Position numbers and translations under genes: made by a program. The notes beneath the pieces are model-generated. The model had not been told where the DNA came from and ran no database searches. It worked only from the letters and a program-made list of their open reading frames with translations. Shown one piece after another: positions 1-8,040 of a stretch of DNA of 64,000 nucleotides. Source of the stretch: QGON01 sp963691905 (GTDB lineage: Bacteria; Pseudomonadota; Gammaproteobacteria; Chromatiales; Chromatiaceae); contig OY829894.1 of NCBI GenBank assembly GCA_963691905.1, positions 372,001 to 436,000 of the forward strand, in the 5' to 3' direction. The stretch's first letter is position 1. Each line of letters opens with the position of its first letter.

Positions 1-1922
1 TCGATTATGGTTGTGGTCGTGGAGATGATGTTCGTGGGTTGAGCGAGAATGGTCTATCTGCCATGGGTTGGGATCCCTATTTCGCCCCAGATAACACCAT
101 CTCGTCAGCGGACATCGTCAACCTGGGTTTTGTGATCAATGTTATAGAAGACTTTGACGAGCGCGTAGAGGCGCTTACCCGAGCCTGGTCGCTGGCAGAA
201 CGGGTGCTGGTGGTTTCAGTGATGCTGGAAAACCAAAACGAACCTCGTGGCCAGCGGTTTCGCGATGGGGTGATGACTTTACGCGGGACTTTCCAGAAGT
301 ACTTCACCCAATCTGGGATTAAGACATTTCTTGAGCAGGTTCTCGATGAAGAACCGATTCCCGTAGCACCAGGCGTGCTCTATCTGTTCCGTGATAAGGA
401 CATGGAACAGCGGTTTCTGATGGATCGATACCGCAGTAAGCATAATCGGCTTCGTACTCCATCTACACAACAACGAGAGCGTCCAAAGAAACAGCGCAGG
501 GATCGGGTGGCTGAACGCTACGAAGCCTACCGGGAACCGCTTGAGCGCTTATGGGCACAGTGGCTTCTCCTCGGGCGAAAGCCGGATAAATCTGAGGTGG
601 AGGATCTCGTAACGCTCACAGAGGGCTTCGGTTCAGCACCCAAAGCACTGCGTTTCCTGGAAAGGCGGAATGGTCTTGCAGAAATCGAGCAGGCTGCTTC
701 ACGGCGCGTTAACGATCTGGAGGTCTACTTTGCACTCGATCAGTTCGAACGGCGACGCCCCTATAAGCATCTGGAGAGAGGACTACAGCGTGATATCAAA
801 TCCTTTTTTGGTGATTACCGTAGCGCCCAAGCATCAGCTCGGGAGCTGTTATTTACCATTGCAGATACGCAAACTATCGAACAGGCGTGCCAGCATGCGG
901 CAGAGCATGGGCTTGGCCGGTTGGAAGAGGGAGAGTCACTGCAACTTCATGCAAGCATGATCGAGCAATTACCTCCATTGCTGCGTATTTATCTGGGGTG
1001 TGCTGCTGTGCTCTATGGCGACTACCAAAACGCCGATTTGGTGAAGGTACACATCAGATCAGGCAAGGTGAGTCTGATGCGTTTCGATGCGTTCGAAGGC
1101 AAAGCACTGCCGCAGATGATAGAGCGGGTCAAGATCAAACTCCGGGAACAGGAGATCGATTATTTTGCTTATGGAGAAGAGTACAAACCACCGTTCTTGT
1201 ATCGCAAGTCCCGTTACATCAATGAAGAGTTTTCCAACTATCCTGAGCAGGTTGCCTTTGAGGAGGCATTGGAAAGGATCGAGTTATTCGACTTGTCAGG
1301 TTATGGGCCTATGCCGAGCGAGTTTCTTCAGACGCTGGAGAAAAATCGATTGGCCATCGATAAATTTGCATTAGTCCCTGCAACGACCATCCCTGATCTC
1401 GACACCTCCTGCGGCCAATACATCACCTACCGCCAGCTCATCGAATGCGGTGAGACCCAAGCCCGAACCGGCCTGCCGAATCTGCCCAAGCAAGCCGAGA
1501 GTTACAACGCACTCCATGCCCTCGCGGTTCAGGTACTCGACCCTGTTGTCGACTACTTCGGTATGATCCACCTGACCTACGGCTTCTGTTCTCCGGCTCT
1601 GGCCCGGGAGATACGGGGTCGCATCTCTCCCAAACTCGATCAGCATGCCTCTCATGAGCTGAACCGACTGGGTAATCCCGTCTGCCAGCGGCTGGGCGCT
1701 GCGGTGGATTTCATCGTAGAAGACGAAAATATGCTGGATGTGGCGCAGTGGTTGGTCGCCAATACGCCTTTTGATCGGCTTTACTTCTATGGCGACGGCA
1801 ATCCCGTCCATGTGAGTTTCGGTCCGAATCACGATAGGCAGATCGTCCGCATGGCGCCCCGCATGTCTGGCAGATTAGTGCCGCAGGTAGTATCTTCAGC
1901 AGCTTTCTTGGCGCTACACTAA
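1..1922 (+). CDS. DNA phosphorothioation-associated putative methyltransferase with M15-like C-terminal domain (5' partial)
   Basis: The reading frame is open from the first bases (frame of position 3), so the true start lies upstream of the window. The first visible residues, DYGCGRGDD, are a SAM-binding motif I, and the following NLGFVINVIED stretch fits a class I methyltransferase fold. The protein resembles the family of methyltransferases found beside dnd/dpt phosphorothioation genes; this is recognition by eye. From about position 1390 the sequence becomes more GC-rich and encodes a separate domain that looks like a peptidase M15/DD-carboxypeptidase-like metal fold. It has SPAL after a TYGF segment, a His at 1644-1646, GAAVDF with Asp at 1707-1709, and HVSF with His at 1809-1811. 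These could be the His/Asp/His metal ligands. The dnd genes themselves would lie upstream, outside the window. The methyltransferase call is fairly secure; the function of the C-terminal domain is inferred. Confidence 0.75.
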   Translation, partial: DYGCGRGDDVRGLSENGLSAMGWDPYFAPDNTISSADIVNLGFVINVIEDFDERVEALTRAWSLAERVLVVSVMLENQNEPRGQRFRDGVMTLRGTFQKYFTQSGIKTFLEQVLDEEPIPVAPGVLYLFRDKDMEQRFLMDRYRSKHNRLRTPSTQQRERPKKQRRDRVAERYEAYREPLERLWAQWLLLGRKPDKSEVEDLVTLTEGFGSAPKALRFLERRNGLAEIEQAASRRVNDLEVYFALDQFERRRPYKHLERGLQRDIKSFFGDYRSAQASARELLFTIADTQTIEQACQHAAEHGLGRLEEGESLQLHASMIEQLPPLLRIYLGCAAVLYGDYQNADLVKVHIRSGKVSLMRFDAFEGKALPQMIERVKIKLREQEIDYFAYGEEYKPPFLYRKSRYINEEFSNYPEQVAFEEALERIELFDLSGYGPMPSEFLQTLEKNRLAIDKFALVPATTIPDLDTSCGQYITYRQLIECGETQARTGLPNLPKQAESYNALHALAVQVLDPVVDYFGMIHLTYGFCSPALAREIRGRISPKLDQHASHELNRLGNPVCQRLGAAVDFIVEDENMLDVAQWLVANTPFDRLYFYGDGNPVHVSFGPNHDRQIVRMAPRMSGRLVPQVVSSAAFLALH

Positions 1923-2001
1923 GTCAAAGAACTAAGGGTAAGTTCGTGGCCATGGAAGCTGATGAATCCTCCCACTAAATTCTCTCAATAACGGAAGCCG
2001 C

Positions 2002-2667
2002 ATGATGGAAGCTCAATTGACCTATTTGCAACTGAAGGCGAGACAGCGCGAGATTCGAGATGGATTTTCCGAGGCTTTGGGACTACGCACACACCGGGCC
2101 CTGAGCTGGTTGCAGCGGGCTGAGCAGGAGACTGATGATGGGGATGCCTGTTTTATCTTCCTCTGGATATCGTTGAATGCCGCCTATGCCAATGATCTCC
2201 ATGACCGAAAACGGTTCAGTGAGCGCCGGGTTCTGGTCAATTTTCTGAAACGTCTGATTGAATCAGATGCGGATAACCTGCTTGGCCAGATTGTTTGGGA
2301 TGAGTTTCCGGGGTCTATACGGCTGCTTATCGACAGCAAGTATGTTTTTCAGCCTTTCTGGGAGTGCCAATATGGGCGTATGGGTGAGGTAGAGTGGCAG
2401 CGTGAATTCCACCGAAGCAGGATATCCGCGAACAAGGCGCTCGGTAGAATGGATACAAAGAAGGTTCTTGCGGTGATTTTTGATCGTCTTTATGTGTTAC
2501 GGAATCAACTGATACATGGTGGCTCTACCTGGAACAGCAAGGTGAATCGAGCCCAGATCAGGGATGGTGTAAATATCATGATGTGCCTGGTTCCAACCAT
2601 TGTTCATCTCATGATGGAGAATCCGACGGGATTGTGGGGTGATCCCTGCTATCCGGTGGTTAAGTAA
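2002..2667 (+). CDS. HEPN-like protein of a defence locus
   Basis: This 221-residue protein has no family that I recognise with certainty. It contains RNQLIHGG near residue 168, which fits the R-x4-H motif of HEPN RNases, followed by a hydrophobic helix (the stretch around IMMCLVPTIVHLMM). HEPN proteins are commonly RNA-cutting toxins or effectors in anti-phage systems. The gene starts 79 bases after the phosphorothioation-associated methyltransferase on the same strand, so the two may be co-transcribed. The ATG at 2002 is followed directly by a second ATG at 2005, and either could be used. A non-catalytic ApeA/MAE-type HEPN domain is the main alternative. RNase activity is inferred from the motif only. 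Confidence 0.6.
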   Translation: MMEAQLTYLQLKARQREIRDGFSEALGLRTHRALSWLQRAEQETDDGDACFIFLWISLNAAYANDLHDRKRFSERRVLVNFLKRLIESDADNLLGQIVWDEFPGSIRLLIDSKYVFQPFWECQYGRMGEVEWQREFHRSRISANKALGRMDTKKVLAVIFDRLYVLRNQLIHGGSTWNSKVNRAQIRDGVNIMMCLVPTIVHLMMENPTGLWGDPCYPVVK

Positions 2668-2806
2668 GCGCCGTTGCTTCTTTGTTAATCGGATAATGCA
2701 ATGGCCTGGTTTGCCAAATCAGTACATGTAAACCAACGCCATAATCGTTGGAGCCGCATCAGATAAGAACGACTCTGAATATCAGGGTGCTGGAAAGTTC
2801 CGGATA

Positions 2807-2834
2807 TTGACATACCATATTTAATATATATACT
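2807..2834 (+). promoter_or_regulatory. Sigma-70 promoter of the relE/higA-type toxin-antitoxin operon
   Basis: A perfect TTGACA (2807-2812) is followed after 16 bp by TATACT (2829-2834). Expected transcription would start at about 2841, only a few bases before the toxin ATG at 2844, giving a nearly leaderless transcript. Confidence 0.7.
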
Positions 2835-2847
2835 CTTTATGGTATGT
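2810..2847. promoter_or_regulatory. Inverted-repeat operator overlapping the toxin promoter and start codon
   Basis: ACATACCAT at 2810-2818 is the perfect reverse complement of ATGGTATGT at 2839-2847. One arm overlaps the -35 box and the other covers the expected transcription start and the toxin ATG. This is a natural autorepression site for the XRE antitoxin encoded downstream. Confidence 0.65.
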
Positions 2848-3125
2848 GGGCAATATATGAACATAAGCGAGTTGCTAAGAGCCTTAAATCCGCTCCAGTT
2901 GATGTACTAAAACGGTACGAAAAATGGAAGGATATCGTGACCATTTCCGGCCCCCAGGGTTTGAAGAAAATCAAAGGTTTACGGGATGAATCCTTGGCTG
3001 GTGAATGGAAGGGGTATCGTTCCTCCCGGTTAAATCTTCAATATCGCGTCATTTATAAAGTTGCAGGCGATAAAGTTCTGGTACAGGTTGAAAACGTTAC
3101 ACCCCATGATTATCGGAGGAAGTAA
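2844..3125 (+). CDS. RelE/HigB-family toxin (type II toxin-antitoxin)
   Basis: This 93-residue protein has the compact RelE/ParE fold signature: an N-terminal helical stretch (EHKRVAKSLKSAP), then GLKKIKGLRD, GEWKGYRSSRLNLQYRVIYK and a C-terminal VTPHDYRRK. Members of this group are ribosome-dependent mRNA endonucleases, and the basic/Tyr-rich C-terminus fits that role. It is encoded before its antitoxin, the reverse order typical of higBA/graTA. The next gene starts two bases after this stop codon. The start codon lies inside the operator palindrome, and no Shine-Dalgarno sequence can fit on the predicted transcript, so translation is probably leaderless. Confidence 0.85.
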   Translation: MWAIYEHKRVAKSLKSAPVDVLKRYEKWKDIVTISGPQGLKKIKGLRDESLAGEWKGYRSSRLNLQYRVIYKVAGDKVLVQVENVTPHDYRRK

Positions 3126-3126
3126 C

Positions 3127-3387
3127 ATGAAAGATTATAAAGAAGCAAAAAGAGCAATAGAGGTTTCAGTTGGTGAGTCCGTAAGAATTCTCAGGGAGTT
3201 TCAGGAGCTTAGTCAGAATGAGCTGGCGAACCTAACTGGCATTCCTCAATCTACCATTTCTGCAATCGAGAACAATAGAATCCAGCTAGGTGTTGAAAGG
3301 GCTAAAGTATTGGCAAGAGCACTAAGTTGCCATCCTGCTGTACTTGTGTTTCCTGGCTGGGATATTGAACAGGAATCAGCCGCATAA
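3127..3387 (+). CDS. HigA-type XRE-family antitoxin
   Basis: An 86-residue HTH_3/XRE protein. The helix-turn-helix is visible as LSQNELANLTGIPQSTISAIE (about residues 29-49), followed by a helical segment ending in HPAVLVFPGW. It should neutralise the RelE-like toxin encoded two bases upstream and repress the operon through the palindrome at 2810-2847. The ATG at 3127 was chosen over an upstream in-frame start that would lie within the toxin gene, because the HTH protein begins naturally here and GGAGG precedes it by a few bases. Confidence 0.88.
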   Translation: MKDYKEAKRAIEVSVGESVRILREFQELSQNELANLTGIPQSTISAIENNRIQLGVERAKVLARALSCHPAVLVFPGWDIEQESAA

Positions 3388-3726
3388 CAAAGCGCATCGT
3401 TGTGTCAGCGAAAGACAGTTCCAGGCGAATAAACATCCCCGGGGCAAGCCCTCTCGCTTAACGCTCGACTTTCTTGTGCCTCGAAAGCGGGGTATTAGCC
3501 CGCAACCTTCTTTCATAACGCCCCAAGGGGCGGGGAATATAACCCCAAGGGATTTAATGTGCTCTAAAATATGGGTGCGCTGCTCGACCTCTCGTAAAAG
3601 GCTTACATCATTCTTGATGTGGGCCTTTTTATTTGTTTTTACTCTGTGGGTTACCGACCCTCATTCTTGTGTTTCGCGGCCACCTGCAGGGAGTTAAATC
3701 CAAAGAGATTAATCTGCCGGTCAGAA
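3388..3726. other. Intergenic region between the toxin-antitoxin pair and maf
   Basis: No credible gene is seen. The region holds several GC-rich short palindromes, including one at about 3519-3534 (CGCCCC-AA-GGGGCG), and a terminator at 3596-3630. Small open frames here lack recognisable protein features. It separates the defence-type region from the conserved chromosome. Confidence 0.5.
3596..3630. terminator. Probable bidirectional rho-independent terminator
   Basis: The arms AAAAGGCTTACATCA (3596-3610) and TGATGTGGGCCTTTTT (3615-3630) form a long stem with a short loop. It ends in a T run on the + strand and, via the A run, a T run on the - strand. It lies between the converging antitoxin and maf genes. 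Confidence 0.75.
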
Positions 3727-4326
3727 TCAGGCGTTTCCCAGGATATCCCAGCCCTCGTTGGCCAGCATATCCACCAGGCGGATCAGCGGCAGTCCGATCA
3801 ACGAATTGGGATCGTCGCCCTCCATCTTCTCAAACAGCGTTATACCCAAGCCCTCCGATTTGAATGAGCCTGCGCAGTTGTAGGGCTGCTCGCGCTGAAG
3901 ATAGTGCTCAATGGCCTGCTGTTCCAGCTGACGGAAATAGACGTGAAAGGGCTCGCAGCAAACCTGAGTGTTACCGGTACGGCTGTTAAGCAGGCAGAGG
4001 CCGGTGGAGAATGTGACACGCTTTCCTGCCGCTTTTGAGAGTTGCTCGACGGCACGTTCGTGGCTGCCGGGTTTGCCAAGAATCTCTCCGTCAATCGTTG
4101 CCACCTGGTCGGAGCCGATAATCAGGGCGTTGGGCCAGGATTTCCTGACTGCCTCGGCCTTGAGTTTGGCAAGGCGGGTGACCAGCACCTCTGGTGCCTC
4201 ACCAGGAACAGGTGTTTCGTCGATCTCTGGAGAGGCTGTTTCAAAGGCGATGCCAAGGCGGTTGAGAAGCTCGCGTCTGAAAGGGGAGGTGGAGCCAAGG
4301 ACGAGTGTTCGCGTTGCTGTGGCCAT
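3727..4326 (-). CDS. yceF: Maf/YceF family nucleotide pyrophosphatase
   Basis: This 199-residue protein has the Maf/HAM1 fold hallmarks: LVLGSTSPFRRELL at the N-terminus, IDETPVPGE, the catalytic-region motif GSDQVA (Asp of the SDQ) and the GSFKSEGLG segment typical of the YceF branch (7-methyl-GTP pyrophosphatase). Family members remove modified nucleotides from the pool. In many gammaproteobacteria yceF is divergent from yceD-rpmF-plsX. Here the pair is separated by an oadGAB operon, although the overall orientation is kept. Confidence 0.9.
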   Translation of the reverse strand: MATATRTLVLGSTSPFRRELLNRLGIAFETASPEIDETPVPGEAPEVLVTRLAKLKAEAVRKSWPNALIIGSDQVATIDGEILGKPGSHERAVEQLSKAAGKRVTFSTGLCLLNSRTGNTQVCCEPFHVYFRQLEQQAIEHYLQREQPYNCAGSFKSEGLGITLFEKMEGDDPNSLIGLPLIRLVDMLANEGWDILGNA

Positions 4327-4549
4327 ATCAACTTCTATCTATAGTGTGTCTGGAGTTTGAACGCGCGGATAATAGCAAAAACCACAGTGAATAAGCGCAT
4401 TTAAGCGGACTCTGTTGTATATCGGGAAAAAATTATGCTGTTTATTATTCTATTGGTATTTTCAATACAAAGCATGAATAATCTTAATAGAAGGTATATT
4501 TTTCTTTAATTAACAATAAGTAGCTTTTCTTTCTTAATGTGGATCGTGC

Positions 4550-4579
4550 TTGACTCGTATACACCAAGTGACGTAAAAA
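4550..4579 (+). promoter_or_regulatory. Possible sigma-70 promoter of oadGAB
   Basis: TTGACT at 4550-4555 is followed after 18 bp by the A-rich element TAAAAA at 4574-4579, upstream of oadG and within an AT-rich maf/oadG divergent region. The -10 match is weak. Confidence 0.3.
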
Positions 4580-4614
4580 GGACGCTGCGTACTATTGGGA
4601 GATAAGATTCGCCT

Positions 4615-4872
4615 ATGCCAATATCGGATTTAATGCTGGCTGGTTCCAAGCTTATGGCGCTGGGAATGGGGATTGTGTTCTCTTTTCTGGTCGTTCTGGT
4701 ATTTGTCATGCTGGCCATGTCCCGTTTTGCCATGTCGCTGCAGAAGCCGGAATTGGAGGAGCAGTCGGATGGGGGCCTGCCTGTCTTACAACAGGGTCAC
4801 CCATCGGCCAGAGGGGACCTGGTCGCCGTTATAACAGCGGCCGTCACCCGTTACCGCACGACACATAATTGA
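4615..4872 (+). CDS. oadG: Oxaloacetate decarboxylase gamma subunit
   Basis: A small 85-residue membrane protein with one transmembrane helix at about residues 12-36 (MALGMGIVFSFLVVLVFVML), followed by a polar cytoplasmic tail. Length, topology and its place just before oadA and oadB identify it as OadG, which assembles the sodium-pumping oxaloacetate decarboxylase and carries the metal-binding C-terminal tail in characterised enzymes. The C-terminus here has His 81-83 region residues near its end but is not strongly conserved. It is the first gene of the oadGAB operon. Confidence 0.85.
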   Translation: MPISDLMLAGSKLMALGMGIVFSFLVVLVFVMLAMSRFAMSLQKPELEEQSDGGLPVLQQGHPSARGDLVAVITAAVTRYRTTHN

Positions 4873-4945
4873 TTTTCCAGTAAAATCCGACTCCTAAATA
4901 GAATTATTTTAACCTGATCTGTTATCAGATGGCGGCAGACTTCCC

Positions 4946-6727
4946 ATGACTGAAAAAAAACCTCTAGGTATCACTGAGCTTGTTTTGCGTGACGCCCATC
5001 AGTCGCTGTTTGCGACGCGTATGCGCATCGAGGATATGCTGCCGATCGCCGAGAAGCTCGATCAGGTGGGATTCTGGTCCCTTGAGACTTGGGGTGGCGC
5101 AACCTTCGATGCCTGCATTCGCTTTCTGGGCGAAGATCCCTGGGAGCGGCTGCGCCGGTTGAAAAAGGCCATGCCGAAAACCCCTCAGCAGATGCTGCTG
5201 CGCGGGCAGAATATACTCGGTTATCGGCATTACGCGGATGATGTGGTCGAATCTTTTGTCGACCGTGCGGCGGAAAATGGTATCGACGTATTCCGTATCT
5301 TCGATGCGATGAATGATTTGCGGAACCTGGAAACCGCTGTCAAAGCCACCTTGAAGACGGGCAAACATGCGCAGGGCACCATGTCCTATACCGTGAGCCC
5401 TGCGCACGACATGGACTATTGGTTGACGATGGGTCGTCAACTCGAAGAGATGGGCTGTGATTCCATCTGCATCAAGGATATGGCGGGTCTGCTCAGGCCC
5501 TATGTGGCCGAGGAGCTGGTTACCCGCCTGAAATCCTCCTGTTCGATTCCCATTGCCTTGCATAGTCATGCGACCACCGGTATGAGCACTGCGACTGCGG
5601 TCAAGGTTGCGGAAGCGGGTATCGACATGTTGGACACGTCCATATCCTCCATGAGTATGACCTATGGCCATTCAGCGACTGAGTCGGTGGTGGCAATTCT
5701 GGATAACACGGCGCGCGATACCGGTCTCAATCTGCACCTGTTGGAAGAGATCGCAGCCTATTTCCGTGAAGTGCGAAAAAAGTATGCAAAGTTTGAGGGT
5801 TCTTTGAGGGGGGTTGATTCCAGAATCCTGGTGGCCCAGGTGCCTGGCGGCATGCTGACCAATATGGAGAATCAACTGCGTGAGCAGGGTGCCTGTGACC
5901 GTTTTGACGAGGTATTGGAAGAGATACCCAAGGTGCGCCAGGATCTTGGTTATATTCCACTGGTGACACCGACTTCGCAGATTGTCGGTACCCAAGCGGT
6001 TATCAACGTTCTGCTGGGCGAACGCTACAAGAATATCGCCAAAGAGACGGCGGGTGTGTTGAAGGGGGAATATGGTGCTACTCCGGCACCGGTCGACAAA
6101 CTGCTTCAGGACAAAGTGCTGGATGGTGGGGAGGCGATTACCTGTCGTCCGGCGGACCTGATCGAGCCGGAGATGGACAAGCTGACAAATGAGTTCGATC
6201 TCCTTGTCAAAGAGAAACGTCTGCGGGTTGCAGATGCTGTAGTCGACGATGTGCTGATCTATGCGCTCTTTCCCCAGGTTGGACTCAAGTTTCTTGAGAA
6301 TCGGGATAATCCGGATGCATTCGAACCGGTGCCTGGGCAGGAGCCGGAAGCGCCGGTCGTTACCGCGCCTGTATCGAGCGATGAGCCTGGCTTCTACCAG
6401 GTTGAAGTCAATGGTGTCGCCTACGATGTGAAGGTGACTGCCGGCGGCGAGGTGAGTGGCATTCAGCCTGCTCCTGTCGCTAGTGCCGTCAGCGCGGCAC
6501 CGGCAGCTGCCGGTGGTGGATTGGTCTCCTCACCATTGGCGGGGAATATCTTTAAGATAAAGGTCACCAAGGGCCAGTCGGTTGCCGCTGGTGAAGTGGT
6601 GATGATACTCGAGGCTATGAAGATGGAGACCGAGGTGCGGACGACGATGGCCGGTGTGGTAGCGGATATCCTGGTCAAAGAGGGTGATACCGTCCAGGTC
6701 GATGATGCACTGTTGAGTCTCGCCTGA
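4946..6727 (+). CDS. oadA: Oxaloacetate decarboxylase alpha subunit
   Basis: This 593-residue biotin enzyme transfers the carboxyl group of oxaloacetate to biotin. The N-terminal carboxyltransferase TIM barrel begins with LVLRDAHQSLFATRMR, and metal ligands are in the region of ALHSHATTG. A conserved PYC/OAD central domain follows, then an Ala/Pro linker around residues 505-530 and a C-terminal biotinyl domain with EAMKMET. The biotinylated lysine is about K559. The oadB start codon overlaps its stop (TGATG). The gene runs with oadG and oadB as a complete three-subunit pump that couples decarboxylation to Na+ export. Confidence 0.97.
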   Translation: MTEKKPLGITELVLRDAHQSLFATRMRIEDMLPIAEKLDQVGFWSLETWGGATFDACIRFLGEDPWERLRRLKKAMPKTPQQMLLRGQNILGYRHYADDVVESFVDRAAENGIDVFRIFDAMNDLRNLETAVKATLKTGKHAQGTMSYTVSPAHDMDYWLTMGRQLEEMGCDSICIKDMAGLLRPYVAEELVTRLKSSCSIPIALHSHATTGMSTATAVKVAEAGIDMLDTSISSMSMTYGHSATESVVAILDNTARDTGLNLHLLEEIAAYFREVRKKYAKFEGSLRGVDSRILVAQVPGGMLTNMENQLREQGACDRFDEVLEEIPKVRQDLGYIPLVTPTSQIVGTQAVINVLLGERYKNIAKETAGVLKGEYGATPAPVDKLLQDKVLDGGEAITCRPADLIEPEMDKLTNEFDLLVKEKRLRVADAVVDDVLIYALFPQVGLKFLENRDNPDAFEPVPGQEPEAPVVTAPVSSDEPGFYQVEVNGVAYDVKVTAGGEVSGIQPAPVASAVSAAPAAAGGGLVSSPLAGNIFKIKVTKGQSVAAGEVVMILEAMKMETEVRTTMAGVVADILVKEGDTVQVDDALLSLA

Positions 6728-7863
6728 TGGAGATCGGACTGGAACCCTTATGGCTGTCCACCGGCCTGGCTAACCTCACTTGGGGGCAGGTGCTGATGAT
6801 GCTCATCGGCTGCCTTCTGATCTATCTTGCCATCGTCAAGAAGTTTGAGCCGCTGCTGCTGCTGCCTATCGGTTTTGGGGCTATCCTGAGCAATATCCCG
6901 GTGGCCGGTATTGGGGGCGACACCGGGCTGCTCGGTTACATCTATCATGTCGGGATAGAGACCGGGGTATTTCCCCTGTTGATCTTCATGGGTGTTGGGG
7001 CGTTGACCGATTTTGGCGCGCTGATCGCCATGCCTTGGACATTGCTGTTGGGGGCCGCCGCCCAGTTCGGTATCTTCGTAACCCTGATGGGTGCGTTGGC
7101 GCTGAATATGGTCCCGGGTTTCAATTTTACCCTGGCGGATGCCTCGGCCATTGCCATCATCGGTGGCGCCGACGGGCCGACGGCAATCTTCCTCGCATCC
7201 CGCCTTGCTCCGGATCTGCTCGGGGCGATCGCTGTGGCCGCCTACTCCTATATGGCGCTGGTTCCCATTATTCAGCCGCCGATCATGCGGTGGCTGACCA
7301 ACGAGAAGGAGCGGGGTGTCGTCATGCAGCAGTTGCGCCACGTCAGCAAGCTGGAGAAGGTGCTCTTCCCCTTTGCGGTATTGCTGCTCTGCATCCTCTT
7401 TCTACCCACTGCGGCGCCGCTGATCGGTATGCTGACGTTTGGCAATCTGCTACGGGAGAGCGGTGTGGTGGAGCGCCTGAGTCACGCAGCACAAAATGAG
7501 ATCATCAACATCGTGACGATCCTTCTGGGGCTGGCGGTGGGTTCCAAGCTTTCTGCAGATAAATTTCTTACCGTTGAGACGCTGGGTATCCTTGGGTTGG
7601 GCGCCTTTGCCTTCTGCATCGGCACGGCGACCGGTGTTTTAATGGGCAAAGTGATGCACCGTGTTACCGGCGGCAAGATCAATCCCCTGATCGGCGCCGC
7701 TGGTGTCTCTGCCGTGCCTATGGCAGCCAGGGTGGTGAACAAGGTCGGATTGGAAACCAATCACCACAATTTCCTCCTGATGCATGCCATGGGCCCGAAC
7801 GTCGCGGGAGTTATCGGTTCCGCAGTTGCTGCCGGGGTGTTATTGGCTATTGTGGGTGGTTGA
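6727..7863 (+). CDS. oadB: Oxaloacetate decarboxylase beta subunit (Na+ pump)
   Basis: A 378-residue polytopic membrane protein with repeated hydrophobic helices and the conserved GGADGPTAIF segment, which carries the functionally essential Asp of OadB-type pumps. It decarboxylates carboxybiotin on OadA and exports sodium. The start codon overlaps the oadA stop by one base, so the two are translationally coupled. It is the last gene of the operon; the following spacer contains REP-like palindromes rather than a clear terminator. Confidence 0.96.
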   Translation: MEIGLEPLWLSTGLANLTWGQVLMMLIGCLLIYLAIVKKFEPLLLLPIGFGAILSNIPVAGIGGDTGLLGYIYHVGIETGVFPLLIFMGVGALTDFGALIAMPWTLLLGAAAQFGIFVTLMGALALNMVPGFNFTLADASAIAIIGGADGPTAIFLASRLAPDLLGAIAVAAYSYMALVPIIQPPIMRWLTNEKERGVVMQQLRHVSKLEKVLFPFAVLLLCILFLPTAAPLIGMLTFGNLLRESGVVERLSHAAQNEIINIVTILLGLAVGSKLSADKFLTVETLGILGLGAFAFCIGTATGVLMGKVMHRVTGGKINPLIGAAGVSAVPMAARVVNKVGLETNHHNFLLMHAMGPNVAGVIGSAVAAGVLLAIVGG

Positions 7864-7878
7864 TGCTAAGTGCGCCCT

Positions 7879-7961
7879 TCGCCGCGAGGCGCGGCTCCTA
7901 CTGGCATTGTGTTCAGGAACCAGAGTAGGCCGGTTCAAACGTAGCGGAATCGGCAATCCCG
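7879..7961. repeat. Two REP-like palindromes between oadB and yceD
   Basis: The first palindrome is GCCGCG-AGG-CGCGGC at 7881-7895, followed by CTCCTAC, as in REP elements of other gammaproteobacteria. The second has GCCGGTTC at 7929-7936 and GAATCGGC at 7947-7954 around AAACGTAGCG. The second resembles elements at 52901-52923 and 54871-54896, suggesting a dispersed family. Confidence 0.6.
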
Positions 7962-8040
7962 CTGCATCACATCTCCTAACTTAGTGAACCGGTTGGTCAT
8001 TTTGACACGTCGACCCTTTCCGTAATATCATTGACCGCTT

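Noticed and set aside
1371..1832. 153-codon frame opposite the M15-like domain region
   Set aside because: The sense frame continues with metal-fold motifs; the antisense frame has no support.
3388..3726. Small proteins encoded between the antitoxin and maf
   Set aside because: Frames are short, overlap a strong terminator and several palindromes, and lack ribosome-binding sites.
4113..4140. GCCGATAA sigma-28 -10-like sequence inside maf
   Set aside because: It is inside the conserved maf coding region, on the strand opposite to the gene, with no gene suitably downstream.
4964..5671. 235-codon frame opposite oadA
   Set aside because: The sense gene has clear catalytic motifs; the antisense product has none.
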